A DNA stretch of 64,000 nucleotides from Leishmania mexicana MHOM/GT/2001/U1103 (Eukaryota > Euglenozoa > Kinetoplastea > Trypanosomatida > Trypanosomatidae). Both the position numbers and the translations under genes were made by a program. Positions within the stretch are counted from its first letter, which is position 1; the number at the start of each line of letters is the position of its first letter. The notes under the pieces were generated by a model. It was not told the DNA's origin and searched no databases. It saw nothing but the letters and a program-made list of their open reading frames with translations. Of the stretch, positions 31,987-42,034 are shown in pieces. Location: contig NC_018329.1 of the NCBI RefSeq assembly GCF_000234665.1, forward strand, positions 742,489-806,488. Direction: 5' to 3'.

Positions 31987-33096
31987 TTACCAGCTCGTGT
32001 TGTTGTTCAGCTCTTCGCGTGTACTCACGCGGCTCAGGAGAAGAGTGATGTCATCCGGCTTGCCGCCCTTCGCGTCGGTTTGCCCAAACTGGCGCAGCAT
32101 CGAGGCCCATGGCGAGTTGGTGTCCGGGCTCACGGAGGTCTTGTAGGCGTCGGTGATGATGCGCTGCGCGACACGGTAGGGGTCCACGTACTCGATCTTC
32201 TCGTCCAAGATGCCACTGAGGAAGAAGCCCACAAGCGGGATCTTGGCGATGGGGCTTTCCTCCACCTTGCCAATCCACCCAGCATCCGCGGCGAGCTCGG
32301 AGTTGAAGCGATTGTCGAAGAGGCCGTCGGTGCCCATCACAATAACGTCGCCCTCTTGCACCGGCACCGACTCGCGAACACAGTCCTGCACGCGGTCAGA
32401 GAACGCGCGCCCTACCATCGGCCGCGGCAGCACTGCCAGCTGGAACGGCGCGTTGAAGCCGTGCACCTTTTCGTGTGCGCGAAAGTGCATGTCTCGGTTG
32501 CGCACCACCATCACGCCGCTGTCGCCGAGGTTCGCCACGTCGAGCTTGTGGCTGCCGTCATCCTCTTTGCGCAGAGTTGCCACACAGGCCGTGCTGCTGC
32601 CCACCTTGACAATGCCGTCCTTCACCACTTTGGTGTAGGCGGCATCAAGGATCTTCTCTGGGTCGAGCTCGCTTCGGTGCGTTTCCGAAAACAGCTTCGC
32701 GTTCTCCATCAGCGCGTTGGCAAACAATGAGGGGTCGACGCCCTCAGAGCGCCAGCCGCCAACACCGTCCGCAACGCCGATGACCTTGTAGTTGTTCGCC
32801 ACAAAGAAGCTATCTTCGCCGCAGTCGAGCTCGACGAAGCTCGCGCGCTTGCGCCAGCTCACCGACTGCCGCCGCTTGCGCTCGTCCGTGTCGCTGCGGT
32901 ACATCTTCTGTGGGGTCGGCTTCGCCTTACAGAAGGCCCAGCTCTGCAGCACCAGCTCTGTCGGGTCCTTCTCATTCTCCGGGGCTTCATCTGGCGGCGT
33001 GCCCCACGAGTTCACGTCGTTGGCGTTGGCCTGCGCCAGCGCCTGCGCGCTTTGCTGGCCGTTCGGCATTAGCGGTACACTGTGACGAGCACCCAT
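31987..33096 (-). CDS. PP2C-family (PTC7-like) protein phosphatase, possibly N-myristoylated
   Basis: A 369-residue metal-dependent Ser/Thr phosphatase. Motifs: CGEDSFF at about 92-98, GVADGVGGW at 107-115 (metal-binding Asp110), SSTACVATL, NLGDSGVMVVR, VIVMGTDGLFDN and KPDDITLLLSR. The compact domain with ADGVGGW and a long loop before the last strand resembles the PTC7/SpoIIE-like branch of PP2C. An upstream in-frame ATG at 33171 exists, but a strong pyrimidine tract on the coding strand (plus 33110-33150) ends in an AG a few bases before 33096, and the protein starting there begins MGARHS, which matches the N-myristoylation rule (Gly2, Ser6). I therefore prefer 33096. Membrane anchoring by myristate is inference. 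A mitochondrial location, as for yeast Ptc7, would conflict with it. Confidence 0.9.
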   Translation of the reverse strand: MGARHSVPLMPNGQQSAQALAQANANDVNSWGTPPDEAPENEKDPTELVLQSWAFCKAKPTPQKMYRSDTDERKRRQSVSWRKRASFVELDCGEDSFFVANNYKVIGVADGVGGWRSEGVDPSLFANALMENAKLFSETHRSELDPEKILDAAYTKVVKDGIVKVGSSTACVATLRKEDDGSHKLDVANLGDSGVMVVRNRDMHFRAHEKVHGFNAPFQLAVLPRPMVGRAFSDRVQDCVRESVPVQEGDVIVMGTDGLFDNRFNSELAADAGWIGKVEESPIAKIPLVGFFLSGILDEKIEYVDPYRVAQRIITDAYKTSVSPDTNSPWASMLRQFGQTDAKGGKPDDITLLLSRVSTREELNNNTSW

Positions 33097-33846
33097 CGTT
33101 CTGCGCGTATGCACGAGTGAAGGTGGTGAGAGGGAGGGAATGGGAGTAGGGACAGGCTGCTGATCGCTCACTGGGACGCAATGCCGTCGTAGTAATACTG
33201 ACTTGCTGTCTGATGCGACTCACGTCGTTCTCCGAGGATGGGACACGTACCCTTCATACGCAAGACGGGCAGGCACGCAGTCCGTCACACCAACGATGCA
33301 CCTGATGTCCGTCGAGGGGACGTTGCGCAAGAGAGGGAGAGAGAGGAAGGGAGAGAGGCGCGGAAACATGGGGAGGGCAGCAGCGGAAGCACACACAGAC
33401 ACACAGAGCGAGAGCGAGCGAGACAGGAAGAAGGGGGAGGCTCAGCACAGCGCACAAAGACAGAGCGTCTCTCCCTTCCCTCGCGTTGCATGTCCCGGGT
33501 TCATGATATGACCCCTGCGCTGGTCTTGCCCACTACGGAGGGGGAGGAGGGGGGGTATGGCTTCCTTCGTTTGCCTTCGTGGCGGGTGCACTTCACCGTA
33601 TGTGTCTCGGCCAGGAGGTGTGGGGGTGGGTGGGGAGAAGTCATCAGAGACATGGCAGAGGGAGGGCTTTGAAGGGGGAGCCTTCACATGCATACGCGGC
33701 AGATGCATGAGTGAGAAGCATGAGAGAGACGCGCGGAGGGGCGAAGAAAACAAGCAGGGACGATGGCATCGAGAGAAAGAGAGCAGAGTGCACGTGCACC
33801 AGGAAAGGCACCATCACTCACGTGCGCGCGGGCCTTCCATATCCTC
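33097..33846. other. Intergenic spacer with probable trans-splicing tract
   Basis: The first 60 bases hold the purine-rich plus-strand block (33118-33150) that serves as pyrimidine tract for the PP2C gene. The remainder has GA-rich runs (33331-33365, 33405-33435) and no gene. Confidence 0.6.
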
Positions 33847-35478
33847 TCACGGATCGTCTGTGAGGATGTGCGACTCTGGTACACCCGCAGAGACAAGTGC
33901 CTTGGTGCAGTCGCTCACAAATTTCTGCGGGCCACACACGTACGCCAGCGGTATGTCTGCGCCGAAGTACTTTTGGACAGCTGCGGAAACATTCGCCGGC
34001 TGTATGCGGGAGCGGTGGGTGATGGTGGTGGCGGGGCAGGAGTTCGGTGGCGACGATCCGGTGCTTGTGCACTGCCCCTGACTAGCATCCGTGCTCGGGG
34101 TGATGAAGAGCTCTATCACGTACGTTTTGCCCGGCTGCCTCGCATCGCTTCCGCCGCTGGTCTTCTCGGCCGTGTCCAGCGCTGAGCGAGGGAAATCTCG
34201 TTGCCACCGCACGAACTGCTCCAGCATCGGCACTGTCGCTAGAGTACGGTTCGAGTGCAGGTGCACCACATGCAGCGGCTCCGCACTCGCCACGTAGAGC
34301 GAGTCGTCGAGAGAGGAGTTCAGGAAAGCATAGGCCGGTGTCATGCCGACCCCCGCCGTCAGCCAGAGCACCCTGCCGCCCACTCTGCGAATCGTGTCAT
34401 GATGGTGGGCGAAGGTGAAGGTGCCGCCGACGCGAGCTATGGGCAACGGCACGCTCAGCGAACGCTCATGCAGCCATGCGCTGCCGCTCGTCTGCGTGTC
34501 GGTGCCGGCGGCCTTCACGATGATGCTGAAGAGGCTGCCGTTGTGATTCATGTCACAGATGGTCCAGCGGCGTCGCATCGGTTCCCCTGCTGTGGCTACG
34601 GAGGCGGAAGAGGAGGCGAGAAGATGCACAGCGTGGCCGCCGTCGTCATCAGCTGGACGTCTCTCCTTGATTGGGAGCTCGAGCTCCACGTATTCACCAA
34701 GCTCCGCATGCCGGAGCAGGGGACCCGTATGGTGGACGAAGTCGAACCGCCGCACTTGGGGGCAGACGTCTGTGATGGCAACACAGGAGACCATAAGGCG
34801 CGTTGTCGGGCTCCTGCAGCTGCTGCCGGGGGATGTGATCTCGTGTGGCCGCGTCTTCTGTGCGTTGTCGAGCAAGTTGGCGCCTCCGCTGCCGGTGTTG
34901 CCGCCAGCTGCAGCCAGCGAGCCCATGTGCTGAAAGACTTGGCCGCTGCGCAGTTCGACGCCGACATGGCTGTGAATGCCTGGCACACGCAGGCCTCGGC
35001 CTCCACTGTCGACCGGCAGGCTCATGGGCCTCTCTCGGTTCGCCAGCTCCATCGAAGCATACGTGTCGCTCTCCAGTGTGGGGCCGCTAAGGTCCACCAC
35101 CACGTAAACATCCGCAGCCTCGTCCACCTCGACCCTGTGGACACGCTGCTTGCAGCCCTTGGATCGGACCGCGTGTCTTGGCTTCCCTCCATCCGGGTCC
35201 AACTCGACGCCCAAGTATAGTCCCTCGCCGGTGTCCAGCGCGATCTTATAACTGTGCCACGGGCATACAATGCATGGGTGCCCGCCCATCTCTTCGATGT
35301 CCCCAAGCAGCAGCGGCCCGCCATGGTGGTAGCAGGCGTTGTCGATTGCGTAGAGCTCATTACGATAGCACACGACGGCGATGTTGCGTGTGCCGCAGCG
35401 GACAAGCTGACGGGAGCCGTTTGTGAAGTGCAAGCGCTTGCCCACATACACTCGATCGGGCGTAGAACTTGCAGACAT
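33847..35478 (-). CDS. Rieske [2Fe-2S] / FAD-NAD(P) reductase fusion protein
   Basis: A 543-residue redox protein combining an N-terminal Rieske domain with a C-terminal flavoreductase of the cytochrome-b5-reductase/ferredoxin-reductase type. Rieske ligands are C49-x-H51 (NACYHHGGPL) and C72-x2-H75 (CPWHSY), spaced as in soluble Rieske proteins. The reductase half has a flavin-binding RRWTICD segment, a nucleotide-binding TAGVGMTPAYAF loop and a terminal YVCGPQKFV motif. Between the two domains are about 120 residues of linker, and the reductase contains Ser/Gly-rich insertions. It probably passes electrons from NAD(P)H through flavin to the iron-sulfur centre. The acceptor is unknown; animal NFXL/CYB5R-Rieske fusions are the closest architectures I recall. 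The ATG at 35478 is chosen, as the extension to 35676 is Pro/Leu/His-rich UTR translation. No membrane span is seen. Confidence 0.85.
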   Translation of the reverse strand: MSASSTPDRVYVGKRLHFTNGSRQLVRCGTRNIAVVCYRNELYAIDNACYHHGGPLLLGDIEEMGGHPCIVCPWHSYKIALDTGEGLYLGVELDPDGGKPRHAVRSKGCKQRVHRVEVDEAADVYVVVDLSGPTLESDTYASMELANRERPMSLPVDSGGRGLRVPGIHSHVGVELRSGQVFQHMGSLAAAGGNTGSGGANLLDNAQKTRPHEITSPGSSCRSPTTRLMVSCVAITDVCPQVRRFDFVHHTGPLLRHAELGEYVELELPIKERRPADDDGGHAVHLLASSSASVATAGEPMRRRWTICDMNHNGSLFSIIVKAAGTDTQTSGSAWLHERSLSVPLPIARVGGTFTFAHHHDTIRRVGGRVLWLTAGVGMTPAYAFLNSSLDDSLYVASAEPLHVVHLHSNRTLATVPMLEQFVRWQRDFPRSALDTAEKTSGGSDARQPGKTYVIELFITPSTDASQGQCTSTGSSPPNSCPATTITHRSRIQPANVSAAVQKYFGADIPLAYVCGPQKFVSDCTKALVSAGVPESHILTDDP

Positions 35479-36880
35479 TACAGTGCCGAATAACGGCAGG
35501 AGTGTGTGTGTGTGTGCAAGGGGCAGTGGAAAGGTGAGGGAGGGCGGCAGGGGACTTCCGAGGTAACAGAGGAGGTGGAGGGTATGCCGACAGTCGCACA
35601 CACGGGATGTGTGCGAGGTGGGCAGAGAGGGGGAGAGGCGACGCGCAGGCACACGCACACGTGACGTGATAAGCAAAAGAGGAGGAGGGAAGAGAGACTA
35701 AAAGCCGTGGTGACACGCGGAGGCGCCGTTGTGCGGGCGCTTGGCCGAGTGAGTGGGCGTGTGGATAAGTATAGGCGCGTCTTACCGACGACTCGGAGAG
35801 AAGGCGGGGGGAGCGGGGGGAAGCAAGGACGGAGAAGAATTCGAAGGACAAGAGGCATCCGCACTGTGACCACGGCGGGTCCTGGGGGTAGGCGGAGGGT
35901 AGCCGTCACCCTGGAACCCACAACCGCGCTGATAGCTCTATCAAGGTATGCCGCTGCGGAGAAGGGGAGGGAGGGGACCGTGGCAGCTGTCGTGAAGGGT
36001 GCCGCGCGCGCTCACAAACACTTAGCCACAGAGGAGGAAGAGAGCTAGTTGGCTTCCATCTTCGTGTGCGTGCACTTGCGAGCGGCACGACTCTATACCC
36101 CTCCCTGCTCGTCGCTTGTCGCTCCCTCTGTGTGGTTGCTTTTATACACGGCAAGCAAGGCATTTCTTATCCCTCTATGCGGAGCTGCGTGTACGGATGC
36201 GTGTGCCACCGCTTCCCTCGGTGGTTGAAGAGGGGCGGTGCCGGTGACACAGACAGACCAAAGTGAAAGAGGAGGAGGTAGGAGGGCTGGTGGAGCTTGA
36301 GCAGCAGAGAGAGGCGCGCGCCGATGTGCGAGAGAGTCGAAGCGGTGCAGACTGTCTTCTCGTTGCCTTTCCTCTCTCTATCAGCTCCGCCGCACGTATT
36401 GCAGCGAGCAGATGCGGCCGACTAGCGATGCTTCCGCTCTATCGCTCTGCATCTACCTCACACACGGCTTCCATGTAAGTGTGTGCAGGTGTAGACCACT
36501 CCCGCGTTCAGTCGCCGCGAAGGAAACGGCTGCGCCGTCTGTCACAGCTGCAGGCGAGTATGCGTGCACGGAGACGGGCGATCTACCACCACCTCCTCCC
36601 CCTTCGCCCCTTCCCTCGCCGTTGCTTCATTGCTTCATGACTGCCGCGGCTCTGCACATTACTCGAAATCTCCGCCACAACTGGAGACACCCACCCACCC
36701 ACACACACACACACGTACAGGCACAGAATGGCGCCATTACGCCCACCCCTCTCACCATCACTGCCAGCGTTTCTGTCGCTCAACAAGCGCGCCAGAAAGC
36801 GGAGAGGACGTGCGGGAGGGGAGAGAGGGTAGAAAACACACAAGGAGAGAACGGAAGAGGAGCAGAGGGCCGTAGCGCTC
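35479..36880. other. Intergenic spacer
   Basis: Contains a (GT)n run at 35502-35518 just upstream of the Rieske gene and a CA run near 36700-36718. No coding pattern is seen in the 1.4 kb. Confidence 0.55.
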
Positions 36881-39544
36881 TCATGCGCCCTTCAAGGAGA
36901 ACTTCTGCTTCTCGGCATTCTCCACCACGCGCTCGCGGTAGAGGCCCTTGCGCCGCTGAATACGCTCCAAGAGCTGCTCCGCGATGTTTTTGGTCGCCAC
37001 CTCGGCACCGTGCTCTTCGAATTCTTCCTTCGTTGTGGGCACAAAGTACGGATCGGCGTCGATGACCTCCCAGTGACTCATCTGCAGCTGTGCCGTTGAG
37101 GCGCCTTGCGTCTGTACGCGCAGCTCGTCCTGCAAGCCGAACGCCTCAACCGCCGGCAGCCAGCAGCGGATGTAGAAGAGGTCGCTGCCCTCGTTCGGCA
37201 CCTCCTCGACAATCTCAGAGCGGCGGCGGCTCAGCGAGGCGTAGATCTTCCCCTGGGTAAAGCCAGAGGAGTACACGGTGCACTCGTACACGGGCTCGAC
37301 AAGACGGCGAGGGTGCAACTTCATCGCAGCGCGGCACGCCTCCCGAACGCTGGGCAGCACCATGCCGCCGGAGATGTCCGAGTCTGCGTCCACAAAGATG
37401 TTCGTCAATACAAAAGCCACCCCGTACAAGGGCTCCTGCGCCATCGGCCCGCTCTCGCAGGCGGCCTGGAAGCCTGCCACGATGGACTCCTTCCAGTCCT
37501 GCAGCGTCGTCCAGCATGCCACTGGATCCGCAGTGCCGTCGAAGTTGGCGAGCAGCACCGCTCCAAGGAAGCCGAGCCGAGACGGCCCGCTGGCGATGAC
37601 GCCATTCTTGACATCAGCAGAAAAACGCTTGTGCTCTGCCAGGGCGGCCACTGCCTGCCGCAGAAACTGCGGGTTATTGCCGCTGTTCTTTCCGTCCTCC
37701 TTAATCAGCTCGAGCACCTCCGTCGGCAGCGGCCGCGCTTGGAGGGTGATGTAGAAGGCGCCGTCCATGAGCGACGCGGTGTGCGGCTTCGGCTTGGCGC
37801 CCAGGTTGCTCACGATGGTCTCGCGAAAGGACACGAGCGGCTCCGAGGCGACCACCTCCACCTGGGCAAACGTGTCGATGAGGTCCTTGAGACAGCGCTC
37901 TGCGTGAACTTCGCCGGCTGTGCCGATCACGTGCTCACCGGTTGGCAGCATGCTCACCTCGACCTGCGGGTCCACTTTGTAGAGCAGTCGCAGGCCCCGC
38001 TCCAGCTCCTGCAAGTTCCTCGGGTCCTTCGGGAAGACGGAGAGCCGCACTATCGAGGTGCTCTGCAGCACCAGTGGCTTGAAGGGCGGCATGCTAGGCA
38101 CGCTGCTGATGGTGGCGTACTTGGTGATGCACGGGGTGAGACCGCCAACACCGCAGAGAAAGCCAGCGCTCACCTCCGACGTCTCCTCAAGACCGGTGCC
38201 GCGGAATAGATAGACGCTGCCTACCGTCGCCTCCACCACCGCGCCATCGCTGTGCACATAAACTGGTTGTCCGGCGCGCAGACGCCCGCTGTAGACCCGC
38301 CCGAACCCAATAAAGGCGCCATCGTGGTTCTCCACGGAGCCGACGACGCGACCGACGAGGTATTGCGTGTCGATCAGCTTGCAGATGTACACAATACACG
38401 GTGCCTCTGAGGACTGGTCGCAGTTCATGAGCGCCTCCTTTAGTTCCGCGGGAGTGTCGGCCTCAAAGCCCGGAACGAGAGAAGGCAGGCGGCGCCGCTG
38501 TAAGGTGACCGGGGAGTCAAGCCGGGTGCACACCGTGTCGAGCACACAGGGGGCGAGAGGCATCCATATCGAGAGCAGCGCCTTCAGCTTGCCGCGCGGG
38601 TCGCGGCGCGGGTTGCTCCACTTGCTCTCAGCAATCTTCAGCTTCTCGGACAACTGCCTCTGCCGCTCCTCACTGGCGTTTCTACCGAGAAATGCGTCGT
38701 AGAGCTGCCAGATGGGTTCCAGAATGAGCTGCACAGCCAAGGGCAGTTGCCCCGCTTTCTTCGGCTTTGGACTCACGGTCTTGCTCTTGGGGTCAAAGTA
38801 GTGCTCCCCCCAGAGGGCCTCGGCGAGGTTGTGCAGCGGCACCTTGTCCTTGTACAGCCTCACGAAGAAGTCCACGCCAACGGCCCAGCCGTCGTAGCAG
38901 CTGCAGAAAAGGACGTTGCCTTTGGACGGGTCGAACCACACGTCGTCGCTCGGGTCCTCGCGCTTCATGTCCTGATCCAGCTCCTGGATCTTCATCTGGT
39001 TCGCATAGGATGCCAAGATGGCGTTGCAGATCTCGATGATGCTGCGCAGGCGCAGGTATGCCTCCTCGGCAGTGTTCTGCTGCGTTGTCACGAGCAAGTC
39101 GATCTTGTTCAGGACGAGGCACATCGACAGCCCCTCCTGGTAGGTGTGGCGCAGGATGGACGCCGTCTGCTGCGTGACACCATCCACGACATCGACGATG
39201 ACGACGGCGCCGTCGCACAGACGCATCGCCGTGGACACTTCGCACGAGAAGTCGATGTGCCCGGGGGAGTCGACGAGGTTCAGCACGTGACTCTTGCCAG
39301 CGTAGGCGTGGTGCAGCGCGATAGAGCTGGCCTTCATGGTTATGCAACGCTCCTGTTCATCAGGCCGGGAGTCGAGCAGTCGCACCTCACCTGCCAGCTG
39401 CGGGGAAAGGATGCCGTTGCTGGCGACGAGGTAGTCGCTGAGGGTAGTCTTGCCATGATCCACGTGGGCGACCATGCAGAAGTTGCGGATATTCTCCGGC
39501 TTTTCGCTCAGTTTCTGCACAACATCAGCAATACGAATGCTCAT
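36881..39544 (-). CDS. EFL1: Elongation factor-like GTPase 1 (ribosome biogenesis)
   Basis: An 887-residue EF2-related GTPase. EFL1/Ria1 works with SBDS to release eIF6 (Tif6) from late cytoplasmic 60S subunits. GTPase motifs: AHVDHGKT at 26-33, the RCITMKASSIAL switch region near 66-77, DSPGH at 92-96 and NKID at 146-149. The rest follows the EF2 domain order, with domain II (CIVYICKLIDTQYLVGRVVG), domain III (LNEVDPQVEV-like) and domain IV/V. EFL1 rather than EF2 is indicated by ERCITMKASSIAL (EF2 has ERGITIKS), by the insert after the G domain (about 215-330), and by the C-terminal RKGL...ENAEKQK ending. It lacks the diphthamide-region context of EF2. It is shorter than yeast or human EFL1 (about 1100), so the usual insertions are reduced. 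Confidence 0.9.
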   Translation of the reverse strand: MSIRIADVVQKLSEKPENIRNFCMVAHVDHGKTTLSDYLVASNGILSPQLAGEVRLLDSRPDEQERCITMKASSIALHHAYAGKSHVLNLVDSPGHIDFSCEVSTAMRLCDGAVVIVDVVDGVTQQTASILRHTYQEGLSMCLVLNKIDLLVTTQQNTAEEAYLRLRSIIEICNAILASYANQMKIQELDQDMKREDPSDDVWFDPSKGNVLFCSCYDGWAVGVDFFVRLYKDKVPLHNLAEALWGEHYFDPKSKTVSPKPKKAGQLPLAVQLILEPIWQLYDAFLGRNASEERQRQLSEKLKIAESKWSNPRRDPRGKLKALLSIWMPLAPCVLDTVCTRLDSPVTLQRRRLPSLVPGFEADTPAELKEALMNCDQSSEAPCIVYICKLIDTQYLVGRVVGSVENHDGAFIGFGRVYSGRLRAGQPVYVHSDGAVVEATVGSVYLFRGTGLEETSEVSAGFLCGVGGLTPCITKYATISSVPSMPPFKPLVLQSTSIVRLSVFPKDPRNLQELERGLRLLYKVDPQVEVSMLPTGEHVIGTAGEVHAERCLKDLIDTFAQVEVVASEPLVSFRETIVSNLGAKPKPHTASLMDGAFYITLQARPLPTEVLELIKEDGKNSGNNPQFLRQAVAALAEHKRFSADVKNGVIASGPSRLGFLGAVLLANFDGTADPVACWTTLQDWKESIVAGFQAACESGPMAQEPLYGVAFVLTNIFVDADSDISGGMVLPSVREACRAAMKLHPRRLVEPVYECTVYSSGFTQGKIYASLSRRRSEIVEEVPNEGSDLFYIRCWLPAVEAFGLQDELRVQTQGASTAQLQMSHWEVIDADPYFVPTTKEEFEEHGAEVATKNIAEQLLERIQRRKGLYRERVVENAEKQKFSLKGA

Positions 39545-40727
39545 GGTATGGAGATGATAAAGCGCGTACGGCTACGTGCGGCTGTGTGTGTGTGAGGGGG
39601 GTGGGGAGGGGGAACGCCGCGAGACTGTCGCTGCGGAGGTGATGAACTCTCTCTTCTTGCTTTCGTGTGTACGTCTCGGCGTCTGTGGCGAGCAGTGGAG
39701 GTGTGCGCGTGCGCTGAGTGGATCCAGAGAGATGTATGCGTGGCACACTTGTGCAGACGCACCCGCCACTAACACTCACTCACACAGACAGTGGAGTGCA
39801 GCTGCGTCATGCGTGCATATGTGTGCGTGCAAGGGCGAAGAGGTGCAATGATGCGAGAAAACAACGCGAAGAGGGCCAAACGGAGGACAAGAAGATGCAT
39901 CACAAGTAGAGCAGGGGTGTGCAGTGATTTGCACAGCTTTCCTCATCCTCCTCGCTCTCCCCTCCCTTCCCGCCACCCGGCGACACCCGTGCATCGTTTG
40001 CCATGTGTACACACACGTGTGCGTGTGCTGCAAGACGAGGAGGAAAAGGGTGCATAGCGGTGGTGAGCAGGGCCCTGCGTTCATTCCATGACGGCTGCTA
40101 TCACCGCATACGCATGTGAATGCGGCCCCAGGGCGATGAAGAACAGGAAACGGCGAGTGCCCCGTGTAGACCGCGTCCTGCACTGCCACACACGCGCACA
40201 AACAGGCACCAGTCAAAGTAATGCCGACAACCTCTCGGCAGCCACTTCCGTTCGAATTCGTCTGCTTTCGTGTATGTCCTACTACTACTACGAGGTCGAG
40301 GAGGGGGGGGTGACGGCGACGCACACGCGCCGCTCTCTTGGTCATGCAGCCTTGTAGCAGGACGCCTTCTTCTTTTGGCGCACCCGCGCCTTGCTCGACT
40401 TCCTACCGTTACCGCACCGGCTGGCCTCGGTCCTCCTCGCCGCTGTATGCGCTCCTCACACACCCCGAGTGAGGGGCGCACAAAGACACAACGTCAGACA
40501 AGTGTTTACAGGCTGGAGAGGGAAGAGGGAGAGGTCGGGGAGAAGGGGCAGAGCTACGAGAGGGGCAACAAGTGCGCGCGCGATGACAGATGGTGCCTGC
40601 GGCGCTGGAGATCACGTCAGCGTCGGCCCGCGGGGTATGCGCCCCTCACTGTCTCTCACCCCAGTCTCGCCCTCTCTCCATCCTTCTGATCGTATCCGCG
40701 TCTGTGATTAGCTGGGGCACTCGCACT
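39545..40727. other. Intergenic spacer
   Basis: A purine-rich plus-strand block at 39593-39615 (pyrimidine tract for EFL1) is the only likely signal. Minus-strand frames at 39776-40345 are Cys/His/Thr-rich UTR translations. Confidence 0.55.
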
Positions 40728-41198
40728 TTAGAACTTCTCGGGCTGGTTCTTGGGCAGCATCACGAAAAAGCCGTCGGAGCCGGTCTTGCCCGAGTACGAC
40801 TTCTCCTTCGGCATCAGGAAGTACAGGTAGATCACGGCGAAGAAGTACCCCACGCCCTGCACGTACCTCTTGCGCGACTGGATCTCAATAAGGTCGGTCG
40901 TCGACACATCCCACGGCTTCTTTGTGTGTTGCTGGTAGTACTTCGCCTCCGGTGCTGGCATCTTGTCCACCTTCACGTCGATCGGCTGGAAGTATGTCCA
41001 GGGCATGTACGAATCGTAGATGGCTGTATTCGGCTCCGGGAACGGCGAGGAGGAGCGGATGCCGCGCTCGTTCATCGGGAAGGCGTTCTGGATGTCGGAC
41101 GTGTTGTTGTTGTCACCACCCGTGTGGAAAGTTGGGCCGTTGCCTACGAGCGCCCTGCGAGTGGCCGCAATGGCGCACACGGACGTCTTGCGCATCAT
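40728..41198 (-). CDS. Small mitochondrial membrane protein, probable accessory subunit
   Basis: A 156-residue protein starting MMRKTSVCAIAATRRALVG, a typical short kinetoplastid mitochondrial presequence. The middle is polar and Pro/Tyr-rich (YDSYMPWTYFQP). A single hydrophobic span near residues 115-128 (GVGYFFAVIYLYFLMP) follows a basic RKRY, and about 28 polar residues close the protein (MLPKNQPEKF). This layout is typical of supernumerary inner-membrane subunits of trypanosomatid ATP synthase or respiratory complexes. I recall no secure name, and which complex it belongs to is inference. Two adjacent ATG codons (41198 and 41195) are possible starts. Confidence 0.8.
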   Translation of the reverse strand: MMRKTSVCAIAATRRALVGNGPTFHTGGDNNNTSDIQNAFPMNERGIRSSSPFPEPNTAIYDSYMPWTYFQPIDVKVDKMPAPEAKYYQQHTKKPWDVSTTDLIEIQSRKRYVQGVGYFFAVIYLYFLMPKEKSYSGKTGSDGFFVMLPKNQPEKF

Positions 41199-42034
41199 TG
41201 TATCGGAGTGGAGAAAAGCGAAGGGAAAGGGCGAAGGGGGCGGTGGTGTGGGGGACAGTCAAGCGTGCGCGATAGGCGGACACTGTGAAGCGTCAGTGTG
41301 GAGGAGACGGGCTTTGGGAAGGAGGAGAGGGTGCAAGTGCGTGTACGCGTTGGTGTGTTGAGAGGAGAAGGCGGGGGTGGGGTGGAGTGGTTGTGAATGG
41401 GGGATGTGTTGCACAAAGGTGTCAGCGGCAGCACAAGCAGCAGCGGCGGCGGGAGAGTGCCCATACACAAACCATGGGAGAAGGGGAAAAGAGAGAGGAA
41501 GAGGGGGGAAGTGGAGCAGCACAACAACGCACGTCTGTAGGCAAAGGAACAAGATGAGTACAGCGGTAGCTGTAGTTGGCTGTGCGACACTGCAGACGGC
41601 GGCATCAGGCACAGAGCACATACGCACACCATACATGAAAGGCGGCTCCGTTCGAAGAAGAAGGGCGTGAGGGGGAGAATTACGAAGACGTCGACGCTGA
41701 GAGAAACGGGGTGAGGAGAGGGAGACACATGGGCGCAAACGCGTACACACGACAAGACAACTTGTTCTCCTTGCCGTCTCTCGAGCGTGTTCACACTTCG
41801 GTGTCGACAATGATGCTGCCAAGACGTGGGTAAGAACTGTGAGACATGAGGCGAGGGAGGTGGGGGGGGGGAGCCGACCGAAGCGAGCGGGAGTGGGCGG
41901 AGGTGGTTAGCGCAGATACTGCCCGTGCGGACCCCTCTTCCCTCAAGCACCTGCGCATGTGAAGGGGAGCGAGGGGGGCAAGAGCGGCACACACGTGTAC
42001 GAGACCACCTCGGCGATGCGCAGCGAGAGCGCTA
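41199..42034. other. Intergenic spacer
   Basis: GA-rich plus-strand tracts near 41213-41240 and 41478-41515 probably serve splicing of the gene at 40728-41198. A G-run lies at 41862-41871. No gene is seen. Confidence 0.55.
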
